Part shown: positions 55,051 through 62,542 of the stretch, piece after piece
Layout: the number at the start of each line of letters is the position of its first letter
Numbering within the stretch: the first letter of the stretch is position 1
From: Deefgea salmonis
Lineage (GTDB): Bacteria; Pseudomonadota; Gammaproteobacteria; Burkholderiales; Chitinibacteraceae
Assembly (NCBI RefSeq): GCF_020531905.1
Contig: NZ_JAJAWG010000008.1
Coordinates: 1 to 64,000 of the forward strand
Direction: 5' to 3'
Length of the DNA: 64,000 nucleotides
Notes under the pieces: generated by a model
The model's database searches: none
What the model was told of the DNA's origin: nothing
The model's input: the letters and a program-made list of their open reading frames with translations, nothing else
Made by a program: the position numbers and the translations under genes

Positions 55051-56805
55051 ATGACTGAATTGATTGCCTATATTGCGCCACAAAATGTGTTGCCAGCCTT
55101 GTCTGACTGTATTTTGATTTTAAACAGCAGCAATACGCATTTGAATTTAGTCATGGAAGAGCAGACTAAGAGCACGCAAAAGCGTTTGGTTTTGCCGCAA
55201 CCGGCGCAACGCTTGTCGATTGGGACTGAAGCTTGCCATTGGCTGATCGCGAGTTTGCATCATGAGCCACAAGCTTTAACGCCGACCAATCGGGCGGGTT
55301 TGCAGATTCGGGCGATGGGGCATTGCCTGAATCATCAAGATTTAGCGCACAGCCTTAATTTGGGTGACGCGTGCAGTTTGAATGAATTGATTGCGGCGAT
55401 GTTGCAACGACAAATTGACGATGGGGCGAGCTTGACCGAGGCGATGCTGATCGCCAATGCGCAATTAAAAGGCCAGATCAGCTATCTGTGTCACCAACAA
55501 AGCCAAGCGCAGTTTATTTTGGCCAGTTGTTTGGGCCAGCCCTTGTTTGTCGGACTTGAGTCGGGCTTGCGGCAAATTTGTTGCAGTAGTTTACGGCTGA
55601 TTCGCCAACGCGCTAATCAGGTGTATACGATGAAAGACGGCGACATTGTTCGCTTTGGGCTAGATACCCCTTTGTTAGTTCTGGGGGGTGGCTTTGAGCA
55701 AGTGTTAGAGATGCCGGCCGTGACCAAGAACCAAAGTGTGCCGCATTTTATGCTGGAAGAAATTGAGTCCCAGCCCGAAACGCTGGCGATTTTGGTACAA
55801 AAATACCACGCCGGCTATATCTTACCCTTGGCATTGCGCGCCAAATTATCCAGCATTCGCAGCGTGACTTTATTGGCCTGTGGTTCGAGCTATCACGCCG
55901 CTTTGATTGCGCGCTATTGGTTTGAAACCTTGGCTGGTGTTATGGTGCAAGTGGGTTTAAGCAGTGAATATTGTGATCGCGATGTGCGTGCTGATGATCA
56001 TGATTTGATGATTGCGATTTCGCAATCGGGCGAAACCACCGACACCATTGCGGCGTTAAAACACGCGCAAGCATCAGGTCGGCCCCGCACGGTGGCCTTG
56101 ACCAATTCTCCTGGCAGCACCCTCACCACTTTGGTGGATCATCATTTGCTCACGCACAGCGGTGCTGAGCAATCGGTGAGCGCGACTAAATCACTCACCG
56201 CCCAAATCTTGCTGCTGTTTATGCTGGCCAATGCGCTGGGTCAGGCGCGCGGGCATTTAAGTGCCGAGCAAGTGGCAAGCCATGAGCAAGAAATGTTGCT
56301 CTTGCCCAATGCGGTGGCGCAAACTTTGCTGCTCAATAAAGAAATTCGTCGCTGGGCGAATAGCTTGCACCGGAAACATAATTTATTTGTCATCGGTCGG
56401 CACACGCATTATCCGGTGGCGATGGAAGGCGCGTTTAAGCTCAGAGAAGTGGCTTATCAGCATGCCGAGGCATTTCCCGCTGGCGAGTTAAAACACGGGC
56501 CGATTACCTTGGTGAATGATGAGTTACCGGTGATTGTGTGCTTGCCGTGGAATCAGCAAGCACAAAAAATGCTCGATGATTTAAAAGCCATTCGTGCCAA
56601 TCATGGTGAAATTTTTATTTTGTCTAACGGCAATATTGCGTCGGTTGAAGGCACGAGCGTGATTCGGATGCCAAGCGGTTTAACGCATTTGAGCCCGATT
56701 ATTTATATCGTTGCACTGCAAATGCTAGCGTATTACTGCGCGGTATTGAGTGGCAACGCCATCGATACGCCGCGCAACTTAGCTAAAGTGACAACGGATC
56801 TGTAA
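55051..56805 (+). CDS. GlmS-like SIS-domain protein lacking the amidotransferase cysteine
   Basis: 584-aa protein laid out like glucosamine-6-phosphate synthase. The two SIS domains (about 268-400 and 430-580) are well kept: LLACGSSYHAALIARYWFE, AISQSGETTDTIAALKHA, QSVSATKSLTAQ, and the closing PRNLAKVTTDL. The N-terminal 230 residues are a diverged glutamine-amidotransferase domain: GlmS starts MCGIVG with nucleophile Cys2 of the precursor, but here it starts MTELIAYIA, and the glutamine-binding motifs are not visible. So it cannot release ammonia from glutamine by that route. The ATG has GAGG upstream. Confidence 0.85.
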   Translation: MTELIAYIAPQNVLPALSDCILILNSSNTHLNLVMEEQTKSTQKRLVLPQPAQRLSIGTEACHWLIASLHHEPQALTPTNRAGLQIRAMGHCLNHQDLAHSLNLGDACSLNELIAAMLQRQIDDGASLTEAMLIANAQLKGQISYLCHQQSQAQFILASCLGQPLFVGLESGLRQICCSSLRLIRQRANQVYTMKDGDIVRFGLDTPLLVLGGGFEQVLEMPAVTKNQSVPHFMLEEIESQPETLAILVQKYHAGYILPLALRAKLSSIRSVTLLACGSSYHAALIARYWFETLAGVMVQVGLSSEYCDRDVRADDHDLMIAISQSGETTDTIAALKHAQASGRPRTVALTNSPGSTLTTLVDHHLLTHSGAEQSVSATKSLTAQILLLFMLANALGQARGHLSAEQVASHEQEMLLLPNAVAQTLLLNKEIRRWANSLHRKHNLFVIGRHTHYPVAMEGAFKLREVAYQHAEAFPAGELKHGPITLVNDELPVIVCLPWNQQAQKMLDDLKAIRANHGEIFILSNGNIASVEGTSVIRMPSGLTHLSPIIYIVALQMLAYYCAVLSGNAIDTPRNLAKVTTDL

Positions 56806-56812
56806 TGCAACG

Positions 56813-56836
56813 ATCCCCAGATGGTTATCTGGGGAT
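56813..56836. terminator. Hairpin between GlmS-like and EamA genes
   Basis: Perfect ten-base stem ATCCCCAGAT / ATCTGGGGAT with GGTT loop between convergent genes. No T-run. Confidence 0.55.
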
Positions 56837-56840
56837 GGGT

Positions 56841-57740
56841 TTACTTCTTGCTGACCATCCAAACGCCGCTGAGCACAATGGCGGCACCGAGCCATTGTAA
56901 GGCGCTGAGGCGTTCGTTCAAAATCCCCATACTCAGCACAATCGACAGCACCGGGCCAAAACTCCCAATCACAGCGGTGCGCCCAGCGCCGATGCGTTTC
57001 ATGGCATTGGTCATGGCATACACCGGCAAGACGGTGGAGAAAATCGCAATGGTCAGCGCATAGGCCCAAACCGGCCACGGCTGAACCACGCTGCTCAGTG
57101 GATGGCTGATTAACCAGTGCACTAAAATCCCCAAGCCCGACACGGTGAGCGCCAATTCAGTAAAGCGCATTGAACCAACGCGTTCGATCACCGCTGGGCT
57201 CCACGCCATATACAGCGAAAAAGCCAAAGTACTGGCCACCACAAAACCAATGCCCACCCAATCGGCGTGGGCATTCATGAGCTCCGGTGCTAACACCAAA
57301 ACCATGCCTAGATAAGTTAACGGTAGTGCGCGTTTGATTTTGGGGGGAATCGGCTGGCCGCTAAACCAAGACACCAGCAAAACAGTAAATGTCGGATACA
57401 GGCATAAAATCAGGCGCTCTAGACTGGCGCTGACGGTTTCAAGGCCGATGAAATCGAGCACGCTGGATAAATAATATCCGAGCAAACCCAAGCCAAACAG
57501 TTTGAACTTATCTAAAGGCGCGATCGGCGTTTCTGGTGCGTCGCTACTGGCATGCAGTCGCCATAATCTCACCATCCACAGCAAAGCAATCGCAAACATC
57601 AGCCGCAGCATCACCAGCGTGACGGCATCGACGCCATAGGGATATGCCAGCTTAATAAACACGCCCTTCATGGCAAAGCCAGTGGCGGCAAAAGCGGCTA
57701 AGAAAACCCCGATGCGGATTGATTGGGCTGAATTGGGCAT
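56841..57740 (-). CDS. EamA/DMT-family transporter
   Basis: Inner-membrane protein of 299 aa with about ten hydrophobic segments in two EamA repeats (AFAATGFAMKGVFIKLAYPY in the first, ALTIAIFSTVLPVYAMTNAM in the second). Probably an exporter of a metabolite; substrate unknown. I chose the ATG at 57740, with AAGGATG upstream; the open frame extends to 57854, but that part is hydrophilic and non-conserved in look. Confidence 0.88.
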   Translation of the reverse strand: MPNSAQSIRIGVFLAAFAATGFAMKGVFIKLAYPYGVDAVTLVMLRLMFAIALLWMVRLWRLHASSDAPETPIAPLDKFKLFGLGLLGYYLSSVLDFIGLETVSASLERLILCLYPTFTVLLVSWFSGQPIPPKIKRALPLTYLGMVLVLAPELMNAHADWVGIGFVVASTLAFSLYMAWSPAVIERVGSMRFTELALTVSGLGILVHWLISHPLSSVVQPWPVWAYALTIAIFSTVLPVYAMTNAMKRIGAGRTAVIGSFGPVLSIVLSMGILNERLSALQWLGAAIVLSGVWMVSKK

Positions 57741-58043
57741 GGCGTCATCCTTGATGGGCGGAAATCCCGGCTTAGGATCGCTAGCGCCGGTGAAATCGCG
57801 GGTGTTGTTTGCGTCGTTCCGACGTTGCTGGTCACCGTGCGAGTGAGCGTTCAATGACTTGGAAATGATTGCTTTGGTGCGGCATGAGAGGGTTTTTGCT
57901 GCTTTGCATCACGCCTTATGATGCTTTCAGGATCATTGTCTCGTCAACAGACCCTTGTAACCAAATGTTTGTATTGACTGGCTTGCGCCTTGCCGCATCA
58001 GGACTCAGCCAGCACAATAAGCGCTTCAATTAAGGGGTTGCTC
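57741..58043. other. Intergenic region between EamA and BenE genes
   Basis: About 300 bases between divergent genes. A small hairpin GCATCA / TGATGC lies at about 57906-57924. The dispersed motif (copy f) is at 57942-57956. No gene seen. Confidence 0.5.
57942..57956 (+). repeat. Dispersed intergenic motif, copy f
   Basis: CGTCAACAGACCCTT matches the core of the dispersed motif. Confidence 0.65.
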
Positions 58044-59204
58044 ATGTCGGTGTGGCGAGATAGTTCGGTTTCTGCGGTGGTGGCGGGCTTGGTGACGGTG
58101 TTGGTCGGCTTTACCAGCTCGGCAGTGATTGTGTTTCAAGCGGCGCAGGCTTTAGGTGCGAGTCCAGCAGAAATCGCTTCATGGATGTGGGCTTTGGGTT
58201 TGGCGATGGGGGTGAGCTGTATCGGTTTATCGCTGCGCTACCGAGTTCCCATCGTCACGGCATGGTCAACACCGGGCGCGGCTTTACTGGTCACCAGCGC
58301 AGCTGGGATTAGCATGCCCGAGGCGATTGGGGCGTTTATGATTTCCGGTGCGCTCATCGTGCTGATGGGCATCACTGGTTGGTTTGAGCGCGCGATGCAG
58401 CGTATTCCATTGGGCATTGCTTCGGCGATGTTGGCAGGGGTGTTATTGCGTTTTGGCTTGGGGGCATTTAGTGCTTTGCAAACCGAGTTGGTTTTGGCCA
58501 GTAGTATGTTGTTGACGTATTTGCTATTGCGTCGATTTTGGCCTCGTTATGCCATTGTAGGGGTATTGCTCTGTGGGGTATTGGTGGCTGCGTGGCGTGG
58601 GCTATTACATCTAGAAGGTATTGAGCTAACGCTGGCGATGCCGATTTGGACCACGCCAGAGTTCAGCTGGAGTAGTTTGGCCAGTGTGGCTTTGCCCTTA
58701 TTTATGGTGACGATGGCCTCGCAGAATGTGCCCGGCGTGACGGTATTACGCGCCAATGGCTACAGGCCGCCGATTTCTCCTTTGATCAGTAGCACCGGCC
58801 TGCTGACGGTGTTACTCGCGCCATTGGGCGCTTTTGCGATTAATTTAGCAGCGATTACTGCCGCCATTTGCATGGGGAAAGACGCGCATGAAGACCCGAG
58901 CAAACGCTATATTGCGGCGATGGCTGCTGGGGTGTTTTATCTACTGATTGGCGTCTTTGGTGCGACGGTGGTGGCGGTGTTTGCCGCTTTTCCCAAAGAG
59001 CTGGTGCTGGTGGTGGCCGGCTTGGCATTGATGAATATCATCGGCAGCGGTTTGGCGCTGGCGATGCGCGATGAAAAACAGCGCGAAGCGGCAATCATTA
59101 CTTTTTTGGTCACCGCTTCAGGCCTGACCTTATTGGGTATTGGTTCAGCCTTTTGGGGCTTGGTCGCCGGTGTGGTCGCGGCGCTGGTGCTGCATAAAAA
59201 ATAA
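58044..59204 (+). CDS. BenE family (benzoate/H+ symporter-like) transporter
   Basis: Inner-membrane transporter of 386 aa with about 11-12 membrane segments. The BenE signatures visible are GFTSSAVIVFQAAQALGASP, AWSTPGAALL, and MASQNVPGVTVLRANGY. Benzoate is the known substrate of one family member; no aromatic degradation genes are near, so substrate is open. The start is the ATG at 58044 with AAGGGG upstream. Confidence 0.9.
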   Translation: MSVWRDSSVSAVVAGLVTVLVGFTSSAVIVFQAAQALGASPAEIASWMWALGLAMGVSCIGLSLRYRVPIVTAWSTPGAALLVTSAAGISMPEAIGAFMISGALIVLMGITGWFERAMQRIPLGIASAMLAGVLLRFGLGAFSALQTELVLASSMLLTYLLLRRFWPRYAIVGVLLCGVLVAAWRGLLHLEGIELTLAMPIWTTPEFSWSSLASVALPLFMVTMASQNVPGVTVLRANGYRPPISPLISSTGLLTVLLAPLGAFAINLAAITAAICMGKDAHEDPSKRYIAAMAAGVFYLLIGVFGATVVAVFAAFPKELVLVVAGLALMNIIGSGLALAMRDEKQREAAIITFLVTASGLTLLGIGSAFWGLVAGVVAALVLHKK

Positions 59205-59299
59205 GCCGTAATCTTTCGAGGTGCTTGAGCGCTGCACCGCGTCTTTGGCATTCACCCCCGCTCAGTGCTTAAACGATGGCGGCTGAACGGGTGCTGGGT

Positions 59300-60109
59300 T
59301 TATGGATTGGCGGCGAGTCCCGCTTGCAATAGTCGATAAGCAATGCTGCTGGCGCTGGGCAGCAGCGGTAAGTCATCAGGGCTAAACCAGCGTGCGTCTT
59401 CGATTTCATCGGCTTGGCACACAATCTCACCAGAGACATAATCGGCAAAAAAAGCCAGCATCAAAGAGTGCGGAAACGCCCAGCTTTGGCTGGAAAACCA
59501 GCGCAAATTGGTGATTTCAACGCCGACTTCTTCGCGCACTTCGCGGTGCGCGCATTGCTCGAGGCTTTCGCCGGGCTCAACAAATCCAGCGACTGCGCTA
59601 TACATGCCGCTGCGAAAATGCGGCGAGCGCGCCAACAATACCTCGCGGCCACGTTGAATTAGCACCATCACTGCCGGCGATAAGCGTGGCCAAACCCGCT
59701 GCTGACACGCAGTGCATTCGCAGGCAATTTCATGTTCAAGCGCCAAGGTTGGCGCACCACACACACCACAAAAGCGATGCGTGCGATAAAAAGTCGCAAT
59801 CTGGCTGACGCGACACGCCAGCGCCCACAGCGTTTCGCCCAGTAAATCAAAGCTAGCGCGTAAATCCATCGTGCTCAGTGTTGTTGGCAATGGCGTTGTG
59901 GCATCCCAAAGCGCCATTTGTATTTTTTGCTGTGCAAGCTGGCCAATACTCAGCAAGGTGTGTGGCGGAGTCAGCACGGCGAGCTCGCTGGCTGAAGCTA
60001 AAGTGTCCGAACAAAAAATCAAGGTATTGCCATGCAGCGCAATCACAATAGCGCTTGGATCAAGATACCTGTCTTGTTGATGGACTGCTGTGAATGCCGT
60101 GGGCAACAT
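59300..60109 (-). CDS. nudC: NAD+ diphosphatase NudC-type Nudix hydrolase
   Basis: Hydrolyses NAD(H) and removes NAD caps from RNA in E. coli. The 269-aa protein has an N-terminal domain, a four-Cys zinc ribbon (FCGVCGAP and CECTACQ) and a Nudix box ([20 protein letters not shown]). The NADH-pyrophosphatase motif after it, usually SQPWPFPxS, reads SQSWAFPHS, two changes. Start: ATG at 60109 with AAGG upstream; the frame is open to 60250, so a longer N-terminus is possible. Confidence 0.9.
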   Translation of the reverse strand: MLPTAFTAVHQQDRYLDPSAIVIALHGNTLIFCSDTLASASELAVLTPPHTLLSIGQLAQQKIQMALWDATTPLPTTLSTMDLRASFDLLGETLWALACRVSQIATFYRTHRFCGVCGAPTLALEHEIACECTACQQRVWPRLSPAVMVLIQRGREVLLARSPHFRSGMYSAVAGFVEPGESLEQCAHREVREEVGVEITNLRWFSSQSWAFPHSLMLAFFADYVSGEIVCQADEIEDARWFSPDDLPLLPSASSIAYRLLQAGLAANP

Positions 60110-60356
60110 AAAGCGACAACCTTGTTGTGCAGAAACCGCATAAAAATTAAAACCACAATGGCTTGAATTAAACCATTGACGACGCAGCACAGCAAGGCAC
60201 AAGCGCAGAGATGCTGTTGCTGATTTGCATTTGTCATAAGACTTAAACATTTCTGTAATGTAATACTTTTAGAATCAGCGATATCAAGCGCTGAGCACGA
60301 AGTCGTCGTTCTTTAGCAGCGCTATTTTTATTAATTTAAACCGATGAGTGAAAATC

Positions 60357-60704
60357 ATGAAAAAAGTATGCCTGCTTGCTACGCTACTGTGCGCTGCAGT
60401 ATTGTCGACCGCGTGCAGCTCAACCGCTGAAAAAGTTGCCGCCCCTGCTGCGCCAGCTGTGAAGCCGGCAGCGGATGCCGTTGCGGTTGCTAATCATGTC
60501 AAAAAAGCCTTGGATGCTGAGCCTGCATTGAAGCCATTCAATTTGCAAGTGAAAGGCGCGAACGATAAAAAAGACCCAACTAAAGTCGATGTAACGATTG
60601 TTGGCGTGGTTGAAATCGGTGAGCAAATGGCGCAAGCGGGCATGATTGCTGAGCAAGTGAAAGGCGTTCAATACGTGTTTAACAATATTGAGCCAAAAAA
60701 CTAA
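60357..60704 (+). CDS. Small BON-like lipoprotein
   Basis: 115-aa putative lipoprotein with lipobox STAC (signal to about residue 20) and an Ala/Pro-rich linker. The C-terminal 75 residues (HVKKALDAEPALKPFNLQVK, then KVDVTIVGVVEIGEQMAQAG and VKGVQYVFNNIEPK) look like a single BON domain, which binds membranes or polymers. The function is unknown. A terminator follows. Confidence 0.7.
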   Translation: MKKVCLLATLLCAAVLSTACSSTAEKVAAPAAPAVKPAADAVAVANHVKKALDAEPALKPFNLQVKGANDKKDPTKVDVTIVGVVEIGEQMAQAGMIAEQVKGVQYVFNNIEPKN

Positions 60705-60768
60705 CACCGCACTCGGTCATAGTTGATCGGCCAGCCAGTCGTTGACGGGTTGGCGATCGCAGCCAGCT

Positions 60769-60804
60769 AGCCTCGGATTTCCAATTTGGAAAACGAGGCT
60801 TTTT
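60769..60804 (+). terminator. Terminator after the lipoprotein gene
   Basis: AGCCTCG / CGAGGCT stem, with an inner TTTCCAA / TTGGAAA pairing, followed by TTTTT. Confidence 0.85.
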
Positions 60805-60809
60805 AATGT

Positions 60810-61310
60810 TTAGCGCGGCGCTGGCGACACGGTTTGGCCGATTTGCTGCACATGATGCTGCGACGCCAGATGTGCCAACTTATCCATTGGCAGTGCTGCC
60901 AATAAATCAATCCGATGCTTGATAAATAAAAACACATCATGAAACGCTTTGCGGCGATCCATTTCTTGGTAGCGCAAACTCGGGTCTTCCACATTCCAAT
61001 GCGCGGTCAGTGCGCCACCTGGCCAGCTTGGACAGACTTCGTTGGTAGTGGCATCGTCCAGCGTAAAAATGAAATCCATTTCAGGCGCGCCAGCCAGCAA
61101 AAAAGTATTCCAGCTTTTGGGAGGACTTGGCGGCGTGACCCCAAAGTGCTGCAAGGTCGCCAAGGTCAGCGGATGGAGTTCGGCCAGCGCTTGGCGACCG
61201 GCGCTATAAGCCATAAATCGATCAGCCGCAAAGTGGTTCATCATCGCTTCGGCCATTGGGCTGCGGATGGCATTGTCGGTGCAGATAAATAAAACGGAAT
61301 ATGGTTTCAA
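60810..61310 (-). CDS. Low-molecular-weight phosphatase/ArsC-like protein
   Basis: 166-aa protein of the LMW tyrosine phosphatase fold used by thioredoxin-linked arsenate reductases. The P-loop is CTDNAIRS (Cys10). In ArsC a redox pair of cysteines follows (FTVCD...EVCP); here it reads FTLDDATTNEVCPSWPG, so the first of that pair is Asp. Arsenate reduction by the standard three-cysteine relay is doubtful; phosphatase activity is as likely. No ars genes are adjacent. Confidence 0.8.
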   Translation of the reverse strand: MKPYSVLFICTDNAIRSPMAEAMMNHFAADRFMAYSAGRQALAELHPLTLATLQHFGVTPPSPPKSWNTFLLAGAPEMDFIFTLDDATTNEVCPSWPGGALTAHWNVEDPSLRYQEMDRRKAFHDVFLFIKHRIDLLAALPMDKLAHLASQHHVQQIGQTVSPAPR

Positions 61311-61482
61311 ACGCTAAGCTCCTATGCACGATGTCGTGAGCCTAGTCGTTGCCCAGTGTTTACTGCGGCAAAAGGCGACTGTGCCCAGTGTGGATTATTA
61401 CGCCGCAAGATGACAAACAATGTGGCAGCGTTAGTTTGTTTTATTTATGCAACATTGAGTTGAAAATAAATTCCCGGGGGGC

Positions 61483-61511
61483 TTGACGGTATCGTGGCTC
61501 AAAGGCATAAT
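61483..61511 (+). promoter_or_regulatory. Sigma-70 promoter of tRNA-Tyr
   Basis: TTGACG at 61483-61488 and CATAAT at 61506-61511 with a 17-base spacer. The tRNA starts 13 bases after the -10. Confidence 0.85.
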
Positions 61512-61523
61512 TGCCGTCCTCGT

Positions 61524-61609
61524 GGAGGGGTTACCCCAGCGGTCAACGGGTCCGGACTGTAAATCCGGCGGCTCAGCCTTCGAAGGTTCGAATCCTTCTC
61601 CCTCCACCA
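61524..61609 (+). tRNA. tRNA-Tyr (GUA)
   Basis: 86 nt with CCA encoded. The acceptor GGAGGGG pairs with TCCCTCC, anticodon loop CTGTAAA gives GUA, the long variable arm is as expected for tRNA-Tyr, and the T-arm is GAAGG-TTCGAAT-CCTTC. It lies alone, not in a rRNA or tuf cluster. Confidence 0.97.
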
Positions 61610-61715
61610 GTTTCCCCTTGTTGTTGTCTGTATCACCTCTCGCTTTAGCTCATCCTCTGTTTCAAAGTCATCACTTAGCCTTACAATGGTGTATCCATTC
61701 GTATGAGTTCTGATC

Positions 61716-62429
61716 ATGAAAAAACTATCGCTCGATAAAATTTTGCAAAGCCAAGGTTTTGGTTCGCGTAAAGGCTGCCGTGATTTAATCGAAGAAGGTG
61801 AAGTTTCGATTGATGGCGTCGTTATTCAAAAATGGAAAACCGAATACCAGCCTGAAGGCTTGGTGTTTCAGGTGTTTGACGAAACCTGGGAATATCGCGA
61901 AAAAGTCTATTTAGTCCTCAATAAACCCAGTAGTTACGAATGCTCGCGTAAGCCCACGCATCATCCGGCGGTATTAACGCTGTTTCCGCAAAACATGGAA
62001 TGGCGTGATGTGCAGCCGGTTGGGCGTTTAGATCACGATACGACGGGGTTGTTATTGCTATCGGATGATGGGGCTTTTATTCACGCGCAAAGCTCACCGA
62101 AGCGCCATCAACCTAAAACCTATATTGCCACTACCGCTGAGCCTGTGACTGATGCTTTGGTCGCGCAGCTATTGTCTGGTGTGCAATTGATCGATGAGCC
62201 CGCGCCGATTGCGGCCTTAGTGGCCAACAAAGTCAGCGAGAATGAAATCGAAATCGTGCTCGAGCAAGGCAAATACCATCAAGTGAAACGCATGTTGGCT
62301 GCGGCAGGCAATCATTGCAGTGCTTTGCGCCGCGTAAAAATTGGTGGTTTGCAACTGGCTGATTTGGATTTGGCCGAAGGCGAGTGGCGCTTTTTAAGTG
62401 CTGATGAATTGGCTTTATTGCAGGGCTAA
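61716..62429 (+). CDS. rsuA: 16S rRNA pseudouridine synthase RsuA
   Basis: Forms pseudouridine in 16S rRNA (position 516 in E. coli). The 237-aa protein has an N-terminal S4 domain (about 3-50, LDKILQSQGFGSRKGCRDLI) and a catalytic domain with Asp106 in VGRLDHDTTGLLLLSDDG and the closing GKYHQVKRMLAAAGNH. Length is normal. The ribosome site is weak. Confidence 0.93.
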   Translation: MKKLSLDKILQSQGFGSRKGCRDLIEEGEVSIDGVVIQKWKTEYQPEGLVFQVFDETWEYREKVYLVLNKPSSYECSRKPTHHPAVLTLFPQNMEWRDVQPVGRLDHDTTGLLLLSDDGAFIHAQSSPKRHQPKTYIATTAEPVTDALVAQLLSGVQLIDEPAPIAALVANKVSENEIEIVLEQGKYHQVKRMLAAAGNHCSALRRVKIGGLQLADLDLAEGEWRFLSADELALLQG

Positions 62430-62542
62430 GCACGCCATTCACCACCGGTCTTTTGAGTAAACCCCGAATTATTCGCGGCCTACGTATTGCTATCTATACT
62501 AGACATATTCTAGTCAGCTTTGGTTTAGATGTGATACAGCGA

